In this document: piece by piece, positions 16,524-25,159 of the stretch | Layout of the letters: every line of letters begins with the position of its first letter | Position numbering within the stretch: the first letter of the stretch is position 1 | Origin: Thiomicrorhabdus sp963677355 | Lineage (GTDB): Bacteria; Pseudomonadota; Gammaproteobacteria; Thiomicrospirales; Thiomicrospiraceae | Direction: 5' to 3' | Assembly (NCBI GenBank): GCA_963677355.2 | Contig: CAXXXQ010000002.1 | Span: 1,287,951 to 1,351,950, forward strand | DNA: 64,000 bases | Position numbers and translations under genes: made by a program | Notes under the pieces: model-generated | The model's database searches: none | Told to the model about the DNA's origin: nothing | The model's input: only the letters and a program-made list of their open reading frames with translations

Positions 16524-18086
16524 ATGAAACCAGTACGCCGTGCCCTAATCAGCGTTTCTGATAAGACAGGCATTTTAGAATTTGCCAAAGAACTTAGCGC
16601 AATGAATGTTGCCATCCTTTCGACTGGTGGAACCTATAAAGTGTTGTCTGAAGCCGGTTTGCCTGTCACTGAAGTATCTGAGTACACTGGTTTCCCTGAG
16701 ATGATGGACGGGCGTGTAAAAACCTTGCACCCTAAAATCCACGGCGGCCTGCTAGGTCGTCGCGGTACGGATGATGCCATTATGGCCGAACACGGTATCG
16801 ACCCGATTGATATGGTTGTGGTCAACCTTTACCCTTTCGAAGCCACCGTTGCCAACCCGGATTGTAAACTGGAAGATGCCATCGAAAACATCGACATCGG
16901 CGGGCCAACCATGCTGCGTTCAGCAGCCAAGAACCACAAAGACGTTGCCGTTGTGACTGATCCGGCCGATTATGATCGCATTCTAAATGAAATGAAAGCG
17001 AACGACGGCCAGTTAGCGCATGCAACACGCTTCGATTTGGCCATCAAAACATTCGAACAGACTGCACGTTATGACGGTGCTATTTCCAACTACTTCGGTA
17101 CCATGTTCTCTGACAATGCCGAAGACAAGTTCCCGCGCACCTACAATACCCAGTTCGTCAAGAAACAGTCTATGCGTTACGGTGAAAACCCGCATCAAAA
17201 TGCAGCGTTCTATACCGAACGTAACCCGACTGAAGCATCAATTTCGACAGCAACTCAAATTCAAGGTAAAGAACTTTCTTTCAACAACATCGCGGATACT
17301 GATGCCGCACTTGAATTGGTTAAGACATTTGCTGAAACGGCTTGTGTTATCGTCAAGCACGCTAACCCTTGTGGCGTGTCAATTGGTGCCACTCAATTTG
17401 AAGCTTACGATCGAGCTTATAAAACCGATCCGACTTCCGCTTTCGGCGGCATTATCGCTTTCAACACCGAGTTAGATGCTGAAACCGCACAAGCGATTGT
17501 CGATCGTCAGTTTGTTGAAGTGATCATTGCGCCAAGCGTTTCAGAAGAAGCCAAAGCTGCAGTAGCCGCCAAACAGAACGTCCGCCTGCTTGAGTGTGGT
17601 GAACTAGGTCAGCAGGAAGCGGCTTACGACTACAAACGTGTTACTGGCGGACTACTGGTCCAAGACCGTGACTTGGGCATGGTTGAAGAGAGCGACCTTA
17701 AAGTAGTCACCAAGCGCGCTCCAACCGAGCAAGAGATGAAAGACCTGATGTTTGCCTGGAAAGTCGGTAAATTCGTTAAATCGAATGCGATCGTCTATGT
17801 CAAAGACGGTATGACAATCGGCGTGGGTGCTGGTCAGATGAGCCGAGTTTACTCAGCTAAAATCGCCGGCATCAAAGCATCGGATGAAGGTTTGGAAGTC
17901 CCAGGATCGGTTATGGCATCGGATGCATTCTTCCCATTCCGTGACGGTATTGATGCTGCGGCTGAAGCCGGCATTACCGCCGTCATTCACCCGGGCGGCT
18001 CGATGCGCGACCAGGAAGTGATTGATGCCGCCGACGAGCACGGGATTGCGATGGTGTTTACAGGGATGCGCCATTTTAAACATTAA
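16524..18086 (+). CDS. purH: Bifunctional AICAR formyltransferase/IMP cyclohydrolase
   Basis: Catalyses the last two steps of de novo IMP synthesis. The 520 residues hold an N-terminal MGS-like IMP cyclohydrolase domain (SVSDKTGILEFAKEL, STGGTYKVL, MMDGRVKTLHPKIHGG) and a C-terminal transformylase domain (SMRYGENPHQNAAFY, KHANPCGVS, and the terminal HPGGSMRDQEVIDAADEHG). The ATG at 16524 is preferred to the in-frame TTG at 16512, with TTGGAG just upstream. purD follows beyond a 314-bp gap containing repeats. Confidence 0.97.
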   Translation: MKPVRRALISVSDKTGILEFAKELSAMNVAILSTGGTYKVLSEAGLPVTEVSEYTGFPEMMDGRVKTLHPKIHGGLLGRRGTDDAIMAEHGIDPIDMVVVNLYPFEATVANPDCKLEDAIENIDIGGPTMLRSAAKNHKDVAVVTDPADYDRILNEMKANDGQLAHATRFDLAIKTFEQTARYDGAISNYFGTMFSDNAEDKFPRTYNTQFVKKQSMRYGENPHQNAAFYTERNPTEASISTATQIQGKELSFNNIADTDAALELVKTFAETACVIVKHANPCGVSIGATQFEAYDRAYKTDPTSAFGGIIAFNTELDAETAQAIVDRQFVEVIIAPSVSEEAKAAVAAKQNVRLLECGELGQQEAAYDYKRVTGGLLVQDRDLGMVEESDLKVVTKRAPTEQEMKDLMFAWKVGKFVKSNAIVYVKDGMTIGVGAGQMSRVYSAKIAGIKASDEGLEVPGSVMASDAFFPFRDGIDAAAEAGITAVIHPGGSMRDQEVIDAADEHGIAMVFTGMRHFKH

Positions 18087-18112
18087 CACTCGGTCGTAAT
18101 GGCTTATTTACT

Positions 18113-18200
18113 CAATTTCTGTGTTGGGTAAAAGCTTCCGATGCTCACGTACTTGATGTACGCTGCGCGTCGGTTCTTTTACCCGCCTTGAACTTGAGCA
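18113..18200 (-). repeat. Palindromic intergenic repeat R1 (purH-purD gap)
   Basis: The core is a long stem: GGGTAAAAG (18126-18134) pairs with CTTTTACCC (18176-18184), with CCGA/TCGG and GTAC/GTAC pairing inside. Read on the minus strand the ends are AAGTTCAAGGCG and CAACACAGAAA, nearly the same as the ends of the hairpin unit at 60190-60257 (GAGTTCAAGGCG and CAACACGGAAA), although the centres differ. This is the pattern of a dispersed REP/MITE-like element. Confidence 0.6.
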
Positions 18201-18271
18201 AAACGCGCATTACTTTTACGCTAAGAAAACAAGATTAATCAAAAATTTAATTTACGCAGTTTAGTAGCTTC

Positions 18272-18377
18272 TCGAATGGCTTCTAAAAACGGTCAAGCCA
18301 AGGCAAAAAATGTGAGCTTAGGTATGCTAAGTGACCATTTTTGAACGCAGGATTGGACTTTTTTAGAAGCTATTCGA
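18272..18377 (+). repeat. Palindromic intergenic repeat R2 (before purD)
   Basis: Outer arms TCGAATGGCTTCTAAAAA (18272-18289) and TTTTTAGAAGCTATTCGA (18360-18377) pair at 17 of 18 positions. Inside lie GTCAAGCCAAGGCAAA and TTTGAACGCAGGATTGGAC, a layout matching R3 at 60274-60377 (GTCAAGGCAAA and TTTAACGCAG). The right arm ends 23 bp before the purD ATG, so transcripts from upstream would carry the folded element right before the ribosome-binding site. Confidence 0.6.
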
Positions 18378-18400
18378 CAGATACCCCTGAAGGAAAACGA

Positions 18401-19687
18401 ATGAAAGTATTAATAATCGGTAGCGGTGGTCGCGAACACGCTCTCGCTTGGAAAACAACTCAATCAGCAGATGTAAACGAAGTATTTGTAGCTCCGGGGA
18501 ATGCCGGCACGGAAATCGAGCCGAACCTGACCAATGTCAACATCGGCGTTGAAGATATCGACGGTTTGGTCAACTTCGCCAAAGACAACAAAATTGATCT
18601 GGCGATTGTCGGCCCTGAAGTTCCTCTGGTTTTAGGTGTGGTTGATGCCTTTGCCGAAGCCGGACTGAAATGTTTTGGTCCGACGGCCGGCGCCGCTCAG
18701 CTTGAAGGTTCTAAAGCCTTCTCTAAAGACTTCCTTGCCAAGCACAATATTCCAACAGCCGCTTACGAAGTTTTCACCGAAATCGAACCGGCTCATGCTT
18801 ATTTGGATAAAGTGGGTGTGCCAATCGTTATTAAAGCCGACGGTCTAGCCGCAGGTAAAGGGGTTATTCTGGCCGACACCATGCAAGAAGCTAAAGATGC
18901 CGTATCAGACATGCTAGCCGGTAACAAATTCGGCGATGCCGGTTCTCGCGTGGTGATCGAAGAGTTTCTGGTTGGTGAAGAAGCCAGCTTCATTGTCATG
19001 GCAGACGGCAAAAATGTTGTGCCTATGGCAACATCTCAGGACCATAAGGCGCGTGATAACGGTGATACCGGTCCAAATACCGGCGGCATGGGCGCCTATA
19101 CGCCTGCTCCGGTTGTCACACGCGACATTCACGACCGCATCATGAATGAAGTCATCTACCCGACGATTGAAGGCATGGCCAAAGACGGCCTGCCTTATAC
19201 TGGCTTTTTGTATGCCGGTGTCATGATTGACCGTACCGGCGCGCCAAAAGTTTTGGAATTCAACTGTCGTTTTGGTGACCCTGAAACCCAGCCGATCATG
19301 ATGCGTCTACAGTCAGATTTACCAGCTCTTTGCTTAGCCGCTATCGACGGTAAGCTGGACGGCATGACCACCGAATGGGATAGTCGTGCCGCGCTAGGAG
19401 TCGTCATGGCTGCTGGTGGTTATCCGGACGATTATCCAAAAGGCGATGTAATTTCCGGCCTAGATAAAGTCAACAGCCCAGACCTTAAAGTATTCCATGC
19501 AGGAACGGCCTTAAACGAGAGCAATGAAGTCGTGACTGCCGGTGGTCGAGTGCTATGTGTGACCGCTTTAGGTGAAAACGTAACTCAGGCACAACAGCGT
19601 GCTTATGAAGGTGTTGAGCTGATCGATTGGGATAAGGTTTACTACCGTACCGATATCGGTCACCGTGCTATCGCTCGCGAAAAGTAA
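18401..19687 (+). CDS. purD: Phosphoribosylamine-glycine ligase
   Basis: ATP-grasp enzyme joining glycine to phosphoribosylamine in purine synthesis. The 428-residue protein begins MKVLIIGSGGREHALAWK, as PurD proteins do. IVGPEVPLVLGVVDAF, the ATP-binding KADGLAAGKGVIL, SQDHKARDNGDTGPNTGGMG and LEFNCRFGDPETQ are all present. The start at 18401 has GAAGGAAAA upstream; an ORF extension to 18341 runs through repeat R2 and is rejected. Confidence 0.97.
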   Translation: MKVLIIGSGGREHALAWKTTQSADVNEVFVAPGNAGTEIEPNLTNVNIGVEDIDGLVNFAKDNKIDLAIVGPEVPLVLGVVDAFAEAGLKCFGPTAGAAQLEGSKAFSKDFLAKHNIPTAAYEVFTEIEPAHAYLDKVGVPIVIKADGLAAGKGVILADTMQEAKDAVSDMLAGNKFGDAGSRVVIEEFLVGEEASFIVMADGKNVVPMATSQDHKARDNGDTGPNTGGMGAYTPAPVVTRDIHDRIMNEVIYPTIEGMAKDGLPYTGFLYAGVMIDRTGAPKVLEFNCRFGDPETQPIMMRLQSDLPALCLAAIDGKLDGMTTEWDSRAALGVVMAAGGYPDDYPKGDVISGLDKVNSPDLKVFHAGTALNESNEVVTAGGRVLCVTALGENVTQAQQRAYEGVELIDWDKVYYRTDIGHRAIAREK

Positions 19688-19719
19688 TCTTTTACTTGCT
19701 GCTGCAAAATAGATAAATC

Positions 19720-19752
19720 AGGCGGTTAGAGTCTTCTTTAACCGCCTTTTTA
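19720..19752 (+). terminator. Rho-independent terminator after purD
   Basis: AGGCGGTTA pairs with TAACCGCCT across a ten-base loop, followed by T-rich sequence. Confidence 0.9.
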
Positions 19753-19836
19753 ATATCCGGAAATGGCACCTGTATTGCTTAGCAAACTAATTAAAGTCTA
19801 TTAAAGTTCAATGAGTTAGCGAATGGCCTTTGTAAC

Positions 19837-19866
19837 TTGACTCGTTTTTACCGGCGAGGTTATATT
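19837..19866 (+). promoter_or_regulatory. Sigma-70-type promoter of the ComFB-like gene
   Basis: TTGACT (19837-19842), 18-bp spacer, TATATT (19861-19866), some 85 bp before the gene. One of the best consensus matches among the gaps I read. Confidence 0.6.
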
Positions 19867-19952
19867 GACATTCAAGATTAAGCTTTAGCTCATCAAATTA
19901 AAAGGGTTTATATCAAATGTATATTCCGGGAGTAGTCCGTCAGGAGGGCATT

Positions 19953-20249
19953 ATGCCAATGGATAGCGTACACAATTACTATGAAAGACTGGTAATTAAT
20001 GAAATCAACGAACATTATTCCAGCCGCTTTGACGACCCGGACGTACTAGCCGACATGGCCTGTATTGCCCTGAACCGAATTCCGGCAAGATACATTCGCT
20101 ACGACATTGATATGTCGTTTTATATGTCTACCGAAGAACACATCTTAGTGGAAAAAACTGTCAAGAAAGCGGTTCGCAAAGCCTACAAGAAAATTCTTGA
20201 ATCCGAAGAGATGAAACGTCAGGCAGCACAAGCAACAGCAGGTGAATAG
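19953..20249 (+). CDS. ComFB-family small protein
   Basis: A 98-residue acidic/basic helical protein matching the late-competence ComFB family: the N-terminal YYERLVINEINEHYSS helix, DMACIALNRIPARYIRYDID and the C-terminal VKKAVRKAYKKILESEE. The ATG at 19953 is strongly favoured by AGGAGGG eight bases upstream, over the ATG at 19917. In other bacteria ComFB-type proteins are linked to competence or motility and some are reported to bind cyclic dinucleotides; the role here is unknown. Its own promoter and following hairpin separate it from ccmA. Confidence 0.8.
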   Translation: MPMDSVHNYYERLVINEINEHYSSRFDDPDVLADMACIALNRIPARYIRYDIDMSFYMSTEEHILVEKTVKKAVRKAYKKILESEEMKRQAAQATAGE

Positions 20250-20276
20250 AAGTTCTTGCTTCTATCCTAAGGCGGC

Positions 20277-20303
20277 TAACACGCCCCCAGCGGGCGAGTT
20301 AGT
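20277..20303 (+). terminator. Hairpin after the ComFB-like gene
   Basis: CTAAC-A-CGCCC pairs with GGGCG-A-GTTAG. Stem is GC-rich but the following TCTCCTT is a poor T-run, so termination is only likely. Confidence 0.55.
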
Positions 20304-20478
20304 CTCCTTCCAATCAAACTCACACAAATATTAACAAACTCTAAAATAAAAGCTGCTAATCCACTATAAAAAATATCTACGCTAGCCGTGCTCACTCTTA
20401 CTTATTCACTTTAGCTTTTCTGCTAAACTTCCCTATCGTCAAAATATAGAAAAACAATAAAAAGCACGCTACAGACCT

Positions 20479-21102
20479 ATGCTGTTCTCAGCCCAAAACC
20501 TAAGTTGTATCCGCAACCACAAAACCTTGTTTGCAGAGGTCTCTTTTGAATTATCTGCCGGCCAACTGTTACTCATACAGGGTAAAAATGGTGCCGGTAA
20601 AACGACACTACTGAAGCTCCTGACCGGATTACGAAAAGCCGATGCCGGCAAAATCGAATGGCAAGGCACGCTCATCAATGCAACGGATTCCCAATTTCAT
20701 CGACAAATGGTTTGGCTTGGTCACCAAAACCCTATCAAAGATGAACAGACCGCCTTGGAAAACTTGCAGATGCTGGGACATATCCGTCCTCGTAATCAAC
20801 AATCGCTCATAGAAGCATTACATACAGTCGGTTTAGCGCAAGTAAAACACAAAATGGTGAAAACCTTTTCCGCCGGTATGAAACGCCGCCTCTGTTTAGC
20901 CAGCCTGTTGATTGCCGATAGCTCGTTGTGGATTCTCGATGAACCGCAAGCCGCATTAGACCAAGCCGGCATCGAACTTTTTGAGCAACTTGCCGAGCAA
21001 CATTTACGTCATGGCGGCATGATCGTTATGACCTCGCATCATCCGGTTCATATCGCTGCCGAGCGCGTTAAAACACTCGCTCTAGGTGGAAAACCCTCAT
21101 GA
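20479..21102 (+). CDS. ccmA: Heme exporter ATP-binding subunit CcmA
   Basis: ATPase of the CcmABCD complex, which releases holo-CcmE for cytochrome c maturation. The 207 residues are a compact ABC domain: Walker A GKNGAGKTTLLKLL, signature SAGMKRRLCLASLL, Walker B LWILDEPQAALD and the switch His in MTSHHP. First gene of the ccm operon; its stop overlaps the ccmB start as ATGA. No strong Shine-Dalgarno precedes the ATG. Confidence 0.95.
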   Translation: MLFSAQNLSCIRNHKTLFAEVSFELSAGQLLLIQGKNGAGKTTLLKLLTGLRKADAGKIEWQGTLINATDSQFHRQMVWLGHQNPIKDEQTALENLQMLGHIRPRNQQSLIEALHTVGLAQVKHKMVKTFSAGMKRRLCLASLLIADSSLWILDEPQAALDQAGIELFEQLAEQHLRHGGMIVMTSHHPVHIAAERVKTLALGGKPS

Positions 21103-21767
21103 AAAGCCTGTTAAGCCTCATTAAAAGAGACCTGCTGCTCGCCTACCGAAAACGCGGCGAAATGTTGAATTCAATGATTTTCTTTGGTCTGGTCATTCTA
21201 CTGTTTCCGGTCGGAATCAATGCGTCGGAAAACCTACTTGCCGAAATTGCCCCCGGCTTGCTTTGGGTAGCGGCTCTGCTTGCGACGCTACTCTCTTTGG
21301 ATCACCTTTTCAGAGAAGATTTTCAGGATGGCACATTGGAGCAGTGGGCGGTCAGCCAACATTCATTATTCGGTTTCGCCTGGGCCAGACTCTTTTCCCA
21401 CTGGTTAACCACCTCCATGCCCTTGATTTTGGCAGCCCCCTTATTTGCTTTGAGCCTGAATCTTCCCGGCAGCGCCATCGGCGTTCTGGTCATTTCCCTA
21501 CTGCTAGGCACACCTTTACTGACCTTTATCGGCGGAATCGGCGTAGCCCTGACAACCGGACTTAAAAAGAGCAGTCTTTTACTGCCGCTACTGGTATTAC
21601 CTTTCTATATCCCGGTTCTAATCTTTGGTGCAAGCGCGGTTGATATTGCCGCTGACGGCTGGTCGGCAGCAGGACCGCTTTACATCTTATCCGGACTGTT
21701 TGTTTTAGGCATCACCCTCGCCCCCTTGGCGGTTGCGACGGCTTTAAAGGTGAGTGTTTCCCAATGA
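21099..21767 (+). CDS. ccmB: Heme exporter membrane subunit CcmB
   Basis: A 222-residue integral membrane protein with six hydrophobic stretches, partner of CcmA. The N-terminal LIKRDLLLAYRKRGEMLNSMIFF, and LLSLDHLFREDFQDGTLEQW are characteristic of CcmB. Overlaps ccmA and ccmC by four bases each, so translation is coupled along the operon. Confidence 0.95.
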   Translation: MKSLLSLIKRDLLLAYRKRGEMLNSMIFFGLVILLFPVGINASENLLAEIAPGLLWVAALLATLLSLDHLFREDFQDGTLEQWAVSQHSLFGFAWARLFSHWLTTSMPLILAAPLFALSLNLPGSAIGVLVISLLLGTPLLTFIGGIGVALTTGLKKSSLLLPLLVLPFYIPVLIFGASAVDIAADGWSAAGPLYILSGLFVLGITLAPLAVATALKVSVSQ

Positions 21768-22534
21768 ATATCATATTGAAATGGTACTATCGTTTAGCGG
21801 CTCCGCTCTGGTTCTACCCACTGGCAGGCAAGCTCCTGCCTTGGGCTGGCGGGCTCTTTTTACTATTTGTTATTCCCGGCCTCTATATGGGACTGGTCAC
21901 GGCCCCGGCCGATTATCAACAAGGCGATTCTTTCCGTATTATTTACGTGCATGTTCCGGCCGCTTGGATGTCGATGTTTGTCTATTTGGTGATGGCGGTT
22001 GCCGCCGTCTTTGCCTTGGTATGGCGTGTTCGAATGGCTGAAATAGCGATTATCTCCAGTGTTCCGATCGGTGCCGGCTTTACCCTTATTGCACTGCTTA
22101 CCGGAGCGTTTTGGGGAAAACCCATGTGGGGAGCCTGGTGGGTATGGGATGCCCGTTTAACTTCGGAATTGATCCTGCTGTTTATCTATCTGGCAATATT
22201 GGCTCTCTACAACGCTATCGAAGACAAGCAGACGGCAGGCAGAGCGATCAGCCTTCTGACACTGGTCGGCGTGGTTAATCTACCAATCATTCATTACTCC
22301 GTGGTTTGGTGGAACACCTTGCATCAATCGGCTACCGTCAGCGTTTTCAAGAAATCCAGCATTCACACGGATATGCTGATTCCGCTGTTACTGATGGCAA
22401 CCGCTTTCAAATTCCTTTTTCTGCTGGTACTGCTCTTGAAAATGCGCGCCAACCTGATTGAACAAGATATCCAAGCCGGCTGGGTGAAAAAAATCATCCT
22501 TGATACACAAAAACAGAAGGAAGACAATCCATGA
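21764..22534 (+). CDS. ccmC: Heme-handling protein CcmC
   Basis: CcmC binds heme at the periplasmic face and loads it onto CcmE. The 256-residue protein has six membrane segments, the tryptophan-rich WWVWDARLTSELILL motif and the flanking histidines expected as heme ligands (VHVPAAWMSM before it, IIHYSVVWWNTLHQ after it). Overlaps ccmB and ccmD. Confidence 0.96.
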   Translation: MNIILKWYYRLAAPLWFYPLAGKLLPWAGGLFLLFVIPGLYMGLVTAPADYQQGDSFRIIYVHVPAAWMSMFVYLVMAVAAVFALVWRVRMAEIAIISSVPIGAGFTLIALLTGAFWGKPMWGAWWVWDARLTSELILLFIYLAILALYNAIEDKQTAGRAISLLTLVGVVNLPIIHYSVVWWNTLHQSATVSVFKKSSIHTDMLIPLLLMATAFKFLFLLVLLLKMRANLIEQDIQAGWVKKIILDTQKQKEDNP

Positions 22535-22692
22535 CCGATTTTTTTGCAATGGGCGGTTACGCTTTCTATGTTTGGAGCAGTTTCGGTATTGCCGCAGCGA
22601 TTATTCTCTACAACATTGTCGAACCGGTGCTTCACCATCGTAAGGCGTTAAAAACCGCAGATGAATTTTATCTCGACGAACCAGAAAATTAA
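22531..22692 (+). CDS. ccmD: Heme exporter small subunit CcmD
   Basis: A 53-residue protein beginning MTDFFAMGGYAFYVWSSFG, with one membrane helix and a charged C-terminal tail (HHRKALKTADEF). CcmD is the small subunit that holds CcmABC and CcmE together. It overlaps the ccmC stop by ATGA and ends 11 bp before ccmE, exactly the expected place. It is short and easily missed in gene calls. Confidence 0.93.
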   Translation: MTDFFAMGGYAFYVWSSFGIAAAIILYNIVEPVLHHRKALKTADEFYLDEPEN

Positions 22693-22703
22693 GAGCGAAT
22701 TCC

Positions 22704-23222
22704 ATGAGTCCAGTCCGAAAAAAAAGGTTGTATTTGGTTGCCCTACTGATATCAGGCGTAGCCTTAGCAACCTTTCTAATCATCCAGGCCTTTAGTCAGA
22801 ACATGATGTTTTTCTTTTCCACTAGTGAAGTGCAACAAGGCAAAGCGCCGTTAGATCGATCTTTCCGCTTAGGCGGTCTCGTGATTCAGGGCAGCGTAAA
22901 ACGCGATCCGAACAGTCTCAAGGTTGAATTCGAGTTAACCGATAGCCTAACCCGGGTTAAAGTCGAATATACAGGCATCCTGCCCGACCTATTCCGTGAA
23001 GGCCAAGGAATTATCGCCAAAGGCCAACTCAACAGCAACGGCATTTTTATCGCCAGCGAAGTCCTCGCCAAACATGATGAAAATTATATGCCGCCGGAGG
23101 TCGCTGATTCTCTGGCAAAAGCGCAAGAGAAAGCCGTTTCCGACTCTCTGGCAAAAGCGCAAGAGAAAACCGTTGCCGACCGTTCGCCAACCCCCCAACA
23201 GAAAACGGAGCCTCTTGAATGA
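22704..23222 (+). CDS. ccmE: Heme chaperone CcmE
   Basis: CcmE carries heme covalently on a His in the periplasm. The 172 residues have an N-terminal membrane anchor (LYLVALLISGVALATFLII), the OB-fold barrel with FRLGGLV, and the heme-binding LAKHDENYMPPE with H124 and Y128. The C-terminal tail contains a 12-residue direct repeat (SLAKAQEKAVSD then SLAKAQEKTVAD) encoded by a nearly exact 36-bp DNA duplication at 23107-23178. Overlaps ccmF by ATGA. Confidence 0.96.
   Translation: MSPVRKKRLYLVALLISGVALATFLIIQAFSQNMMFFFSTSEVQQGKAPLDRSFRLGGLVIQGSVKRDPNSLKVEFELTDSLTRVKVEYTGILPDLFREGQGIIAKGQLNSNGIFIASEVLAKHDENYMPPEVADSLAKAQEKAVSDSLAKAQEKTVADRSPTPQQKTEPLE
23107..23178 (+). repeat. 36-bp tandem duplication inside ccmE
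   Basis: Two adjacent copies beginning TCTCTGGCAAAAGCGCAAGA, in frame, differing at only a few bases, which implies recent duplication. It lengthens the disordered tail and leaves the heme-binding core untouched. Confidence 0.85.
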
Positions 23223-25159
23223 TTCCTGAAATCGGTCACTTCGCCCTTATTCTAGGATTGGCTTTCTCATTTGTGCTGGCAACGCTGCCTATGCTTGGCG
23301 CTTACCATAACAACGTCGCCTTAATGCAATTAAGCAAACCCGCAGCTTGGGGACAGTTTCTGTTTGTCGCCCTCGCTTTTGCTTGCCTATTGACCAGCTT
23401 TATTTTGGACGATTTCTCGGTCAAATATGTGGCCGGCAATTCGAACTCGCAACTGCCGATGATCTTTAAAATTTCTGCAACCTGGGGAGCACACGAAGGC
23501 TCTTTACTGCTTTGGGCATGGATATTGACCGCTTGGACCTTGGCGGTTGCCCTGTTTAGTAAAACCTTGCCACTCTCGCTTGGCAGCAAAATGCTTAGCC
23601 TTTTGGGGATGGTGACCATCGGTTTCATTCTTTTTATCCTATTGACTTCAAACCCGTTCGAACGCTTGACCGAAATTCCGCAAGAAGGCCGCAGCCTTAA
23701 TCCGCTTCTGCAAGATATCGGGCTAGCAATCCATCCGCCGGTACTCTATATGGGCTACGTCGGCATGGCGGTGGCTTTCGCCTTTTCGGTAGCCGTTTTA
23801 CTGCACGGCAAGTTTGAAATGGCATGGGCACGCTGGACCAAGATATGGACCATTATTGCCTGGGCTTTCCTGACTATCGGCATCGCGCTCGGTAGCTGGT
23901 GGGCCTATTATGAACTCGGCTGGGGCGGCTGGTGGTTCTGGGATCCGGTAGAAAACGCCTCCTTACTGCCTTGGATCGTTGCCACCGCATTGATTCATTC
24001 GTTAAGCATCACCGCCAATCGAGGTTCATTCCAGTCATGGACTCTTCTGCTGGGCATTCTCACCTTTTCTTTGAGTCTGCTGGGAACTTTTTTGGTTCGT
24101 TCCGGGGTCTTAACTTCGGTACATGCATTTACTACCGATCCTTCTCGCGGGATATTTATTCTGATCTTTCTCGTCATAGTGGTCGGCGCATCTTTATTCA
24201 TCTATGCCGGGCACGCTCATAAAGTTACCCGCAAAAAACCGTTTGCAGCCGTCTCCAAGGAGAGTGTATTACTACTCAATAACGTCATACTGATCGCGAT
24301 GATGGCAACCGTTTTACTCGGCACTCTGTACCCGCTCATCCTGGATGCCTTAGGCATCGCCAAGCTATCGGTCGGCGCCCCCTATTTCAACTCCGTGATG
24401 CTACCGCTCACCGTGCCTTTAGCGCTACTGATGGGAGTGGGTTTTGCCATTCAATGGCGCCAAGACCGGGCACAAAGATTACTTCGACGACTCTGGCTTC
24501 CTGCCGTAGCCAGTCTATTAACCTCATTCTTAATTCCGCTGCTATTGCTCCCGGAATTTTCCGGACTAACCGTACTCGGGCTGTTAATGAGTAGTTGGAT
24601 CGCCTTCGGCGCTCTGCATTGGCTCCTGCAAGCAAATCCTCAAGGCAAACTTCGTCCGGACCTGCAAAAGATCGGTTCTGTTTTGGCGCACATCGGTTTT
24701 GCCGTTACCCTTACAGGCATTACCATTACCTCGCTCTATTCGATAGAGAAAGACGTTCGTCTGGAACCGGGCCAAAGTTATCAGATAAACCAATACCGCT
24801 TTGAGTTCATCGGCGTACAACAAAAACAGATACACAACTATCTGGCTTCGGAAGGACAGGTCAAAGTCTATGAGAATGAGAAGTTACTCACCGTCCTCTA
24901 TCCGCAAAAAAGAACTTATTTGAGCCAGTCCATGCCGATGACCGAAGTCGGTATTGACGCCCGACTGTCACGCGATCTATTTGTCGCACTCGGAGAAAAA
25001 CTTGATCAGCAGGCATGGAGTGTCCGCATTCAATATAAGCCTTTTATACGCTGGATTTGGCTGGGCGCCATCTTAATGGCTCTCGGCGGCCTAGTAACGC
25101 TTCTGCAACGCTCTGTTCTGTCACACGGTAGTCGTTACCAACAGGAACCGAACATATGA
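23219..25159 (+). CDS. ccmF: Cytochrome c heme lyase subunit CcmF
   Basis: The 646-residue multi-spanning membrane subunit of the CcmFGHI heme ligase. The WWD signature WGGWWFWDPVENASLLPW and its flanking histidines are present, together with ATWGAHEGSLLLWAW and HPPVLYMGYVG. A periplasmic domain and last helix complete the usual length. Overlaps ccmE and ccmG by four bases. Confidence 0.97.
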   Translation: MIPEIGHFALILGLAFSFVLATLPMLGAYHNNVALMQLSKPAAWGQFLFVALAFACLLTSFILDDFSVKYVAGNSNSQLPMIFKISATWGAHEGSLLLWAWILTAWTLAVALFSKTLPLSLGSKMLSLLGMVTIGFILFILLTSNPFERLTEIPQEGRSLNPLLQDIGLAIHPPVLYMGYVGMAVAFAFSVAVLLHGKFEMAWARWTKIWTIIAWAFLTIGIALGSWWAYYELGWGGWWFWDPVENASLLPWIVATALIHSLSITANRGSFQSWTLLLGILTFSLSLLGTFLVRSGVLTSVHAFTTDPSRGIFILIFLVIVVGASLFIYAGHAHKVTRKKPFAAVSKESVLLLNNVILIAMMATVLLGTLYPLILDALGIAKLSVGAPYFNSVMLPLTVPLALLMGVGFAIQWRQDRAQRLLRRLWLPAVASLLTSFLIPLLLLPEFSGLTVLGLLMSSWIAFGALHWLLQANPQGKLRPDLQKIGSVLAHIGFAVTLTGITITSLYSIEKDVRLEPGQSYQINQYRFEFIGVQQKQIHNYLASEGQVKVYENEKLLTVLYPQKRTYLSQSMPMTEVGIDARLSRDLFVALGEKLDQQAWSVRIQYKPFIRWIWLGAILMALGGLVTLLQRSVLSHGSRYQQEPNI

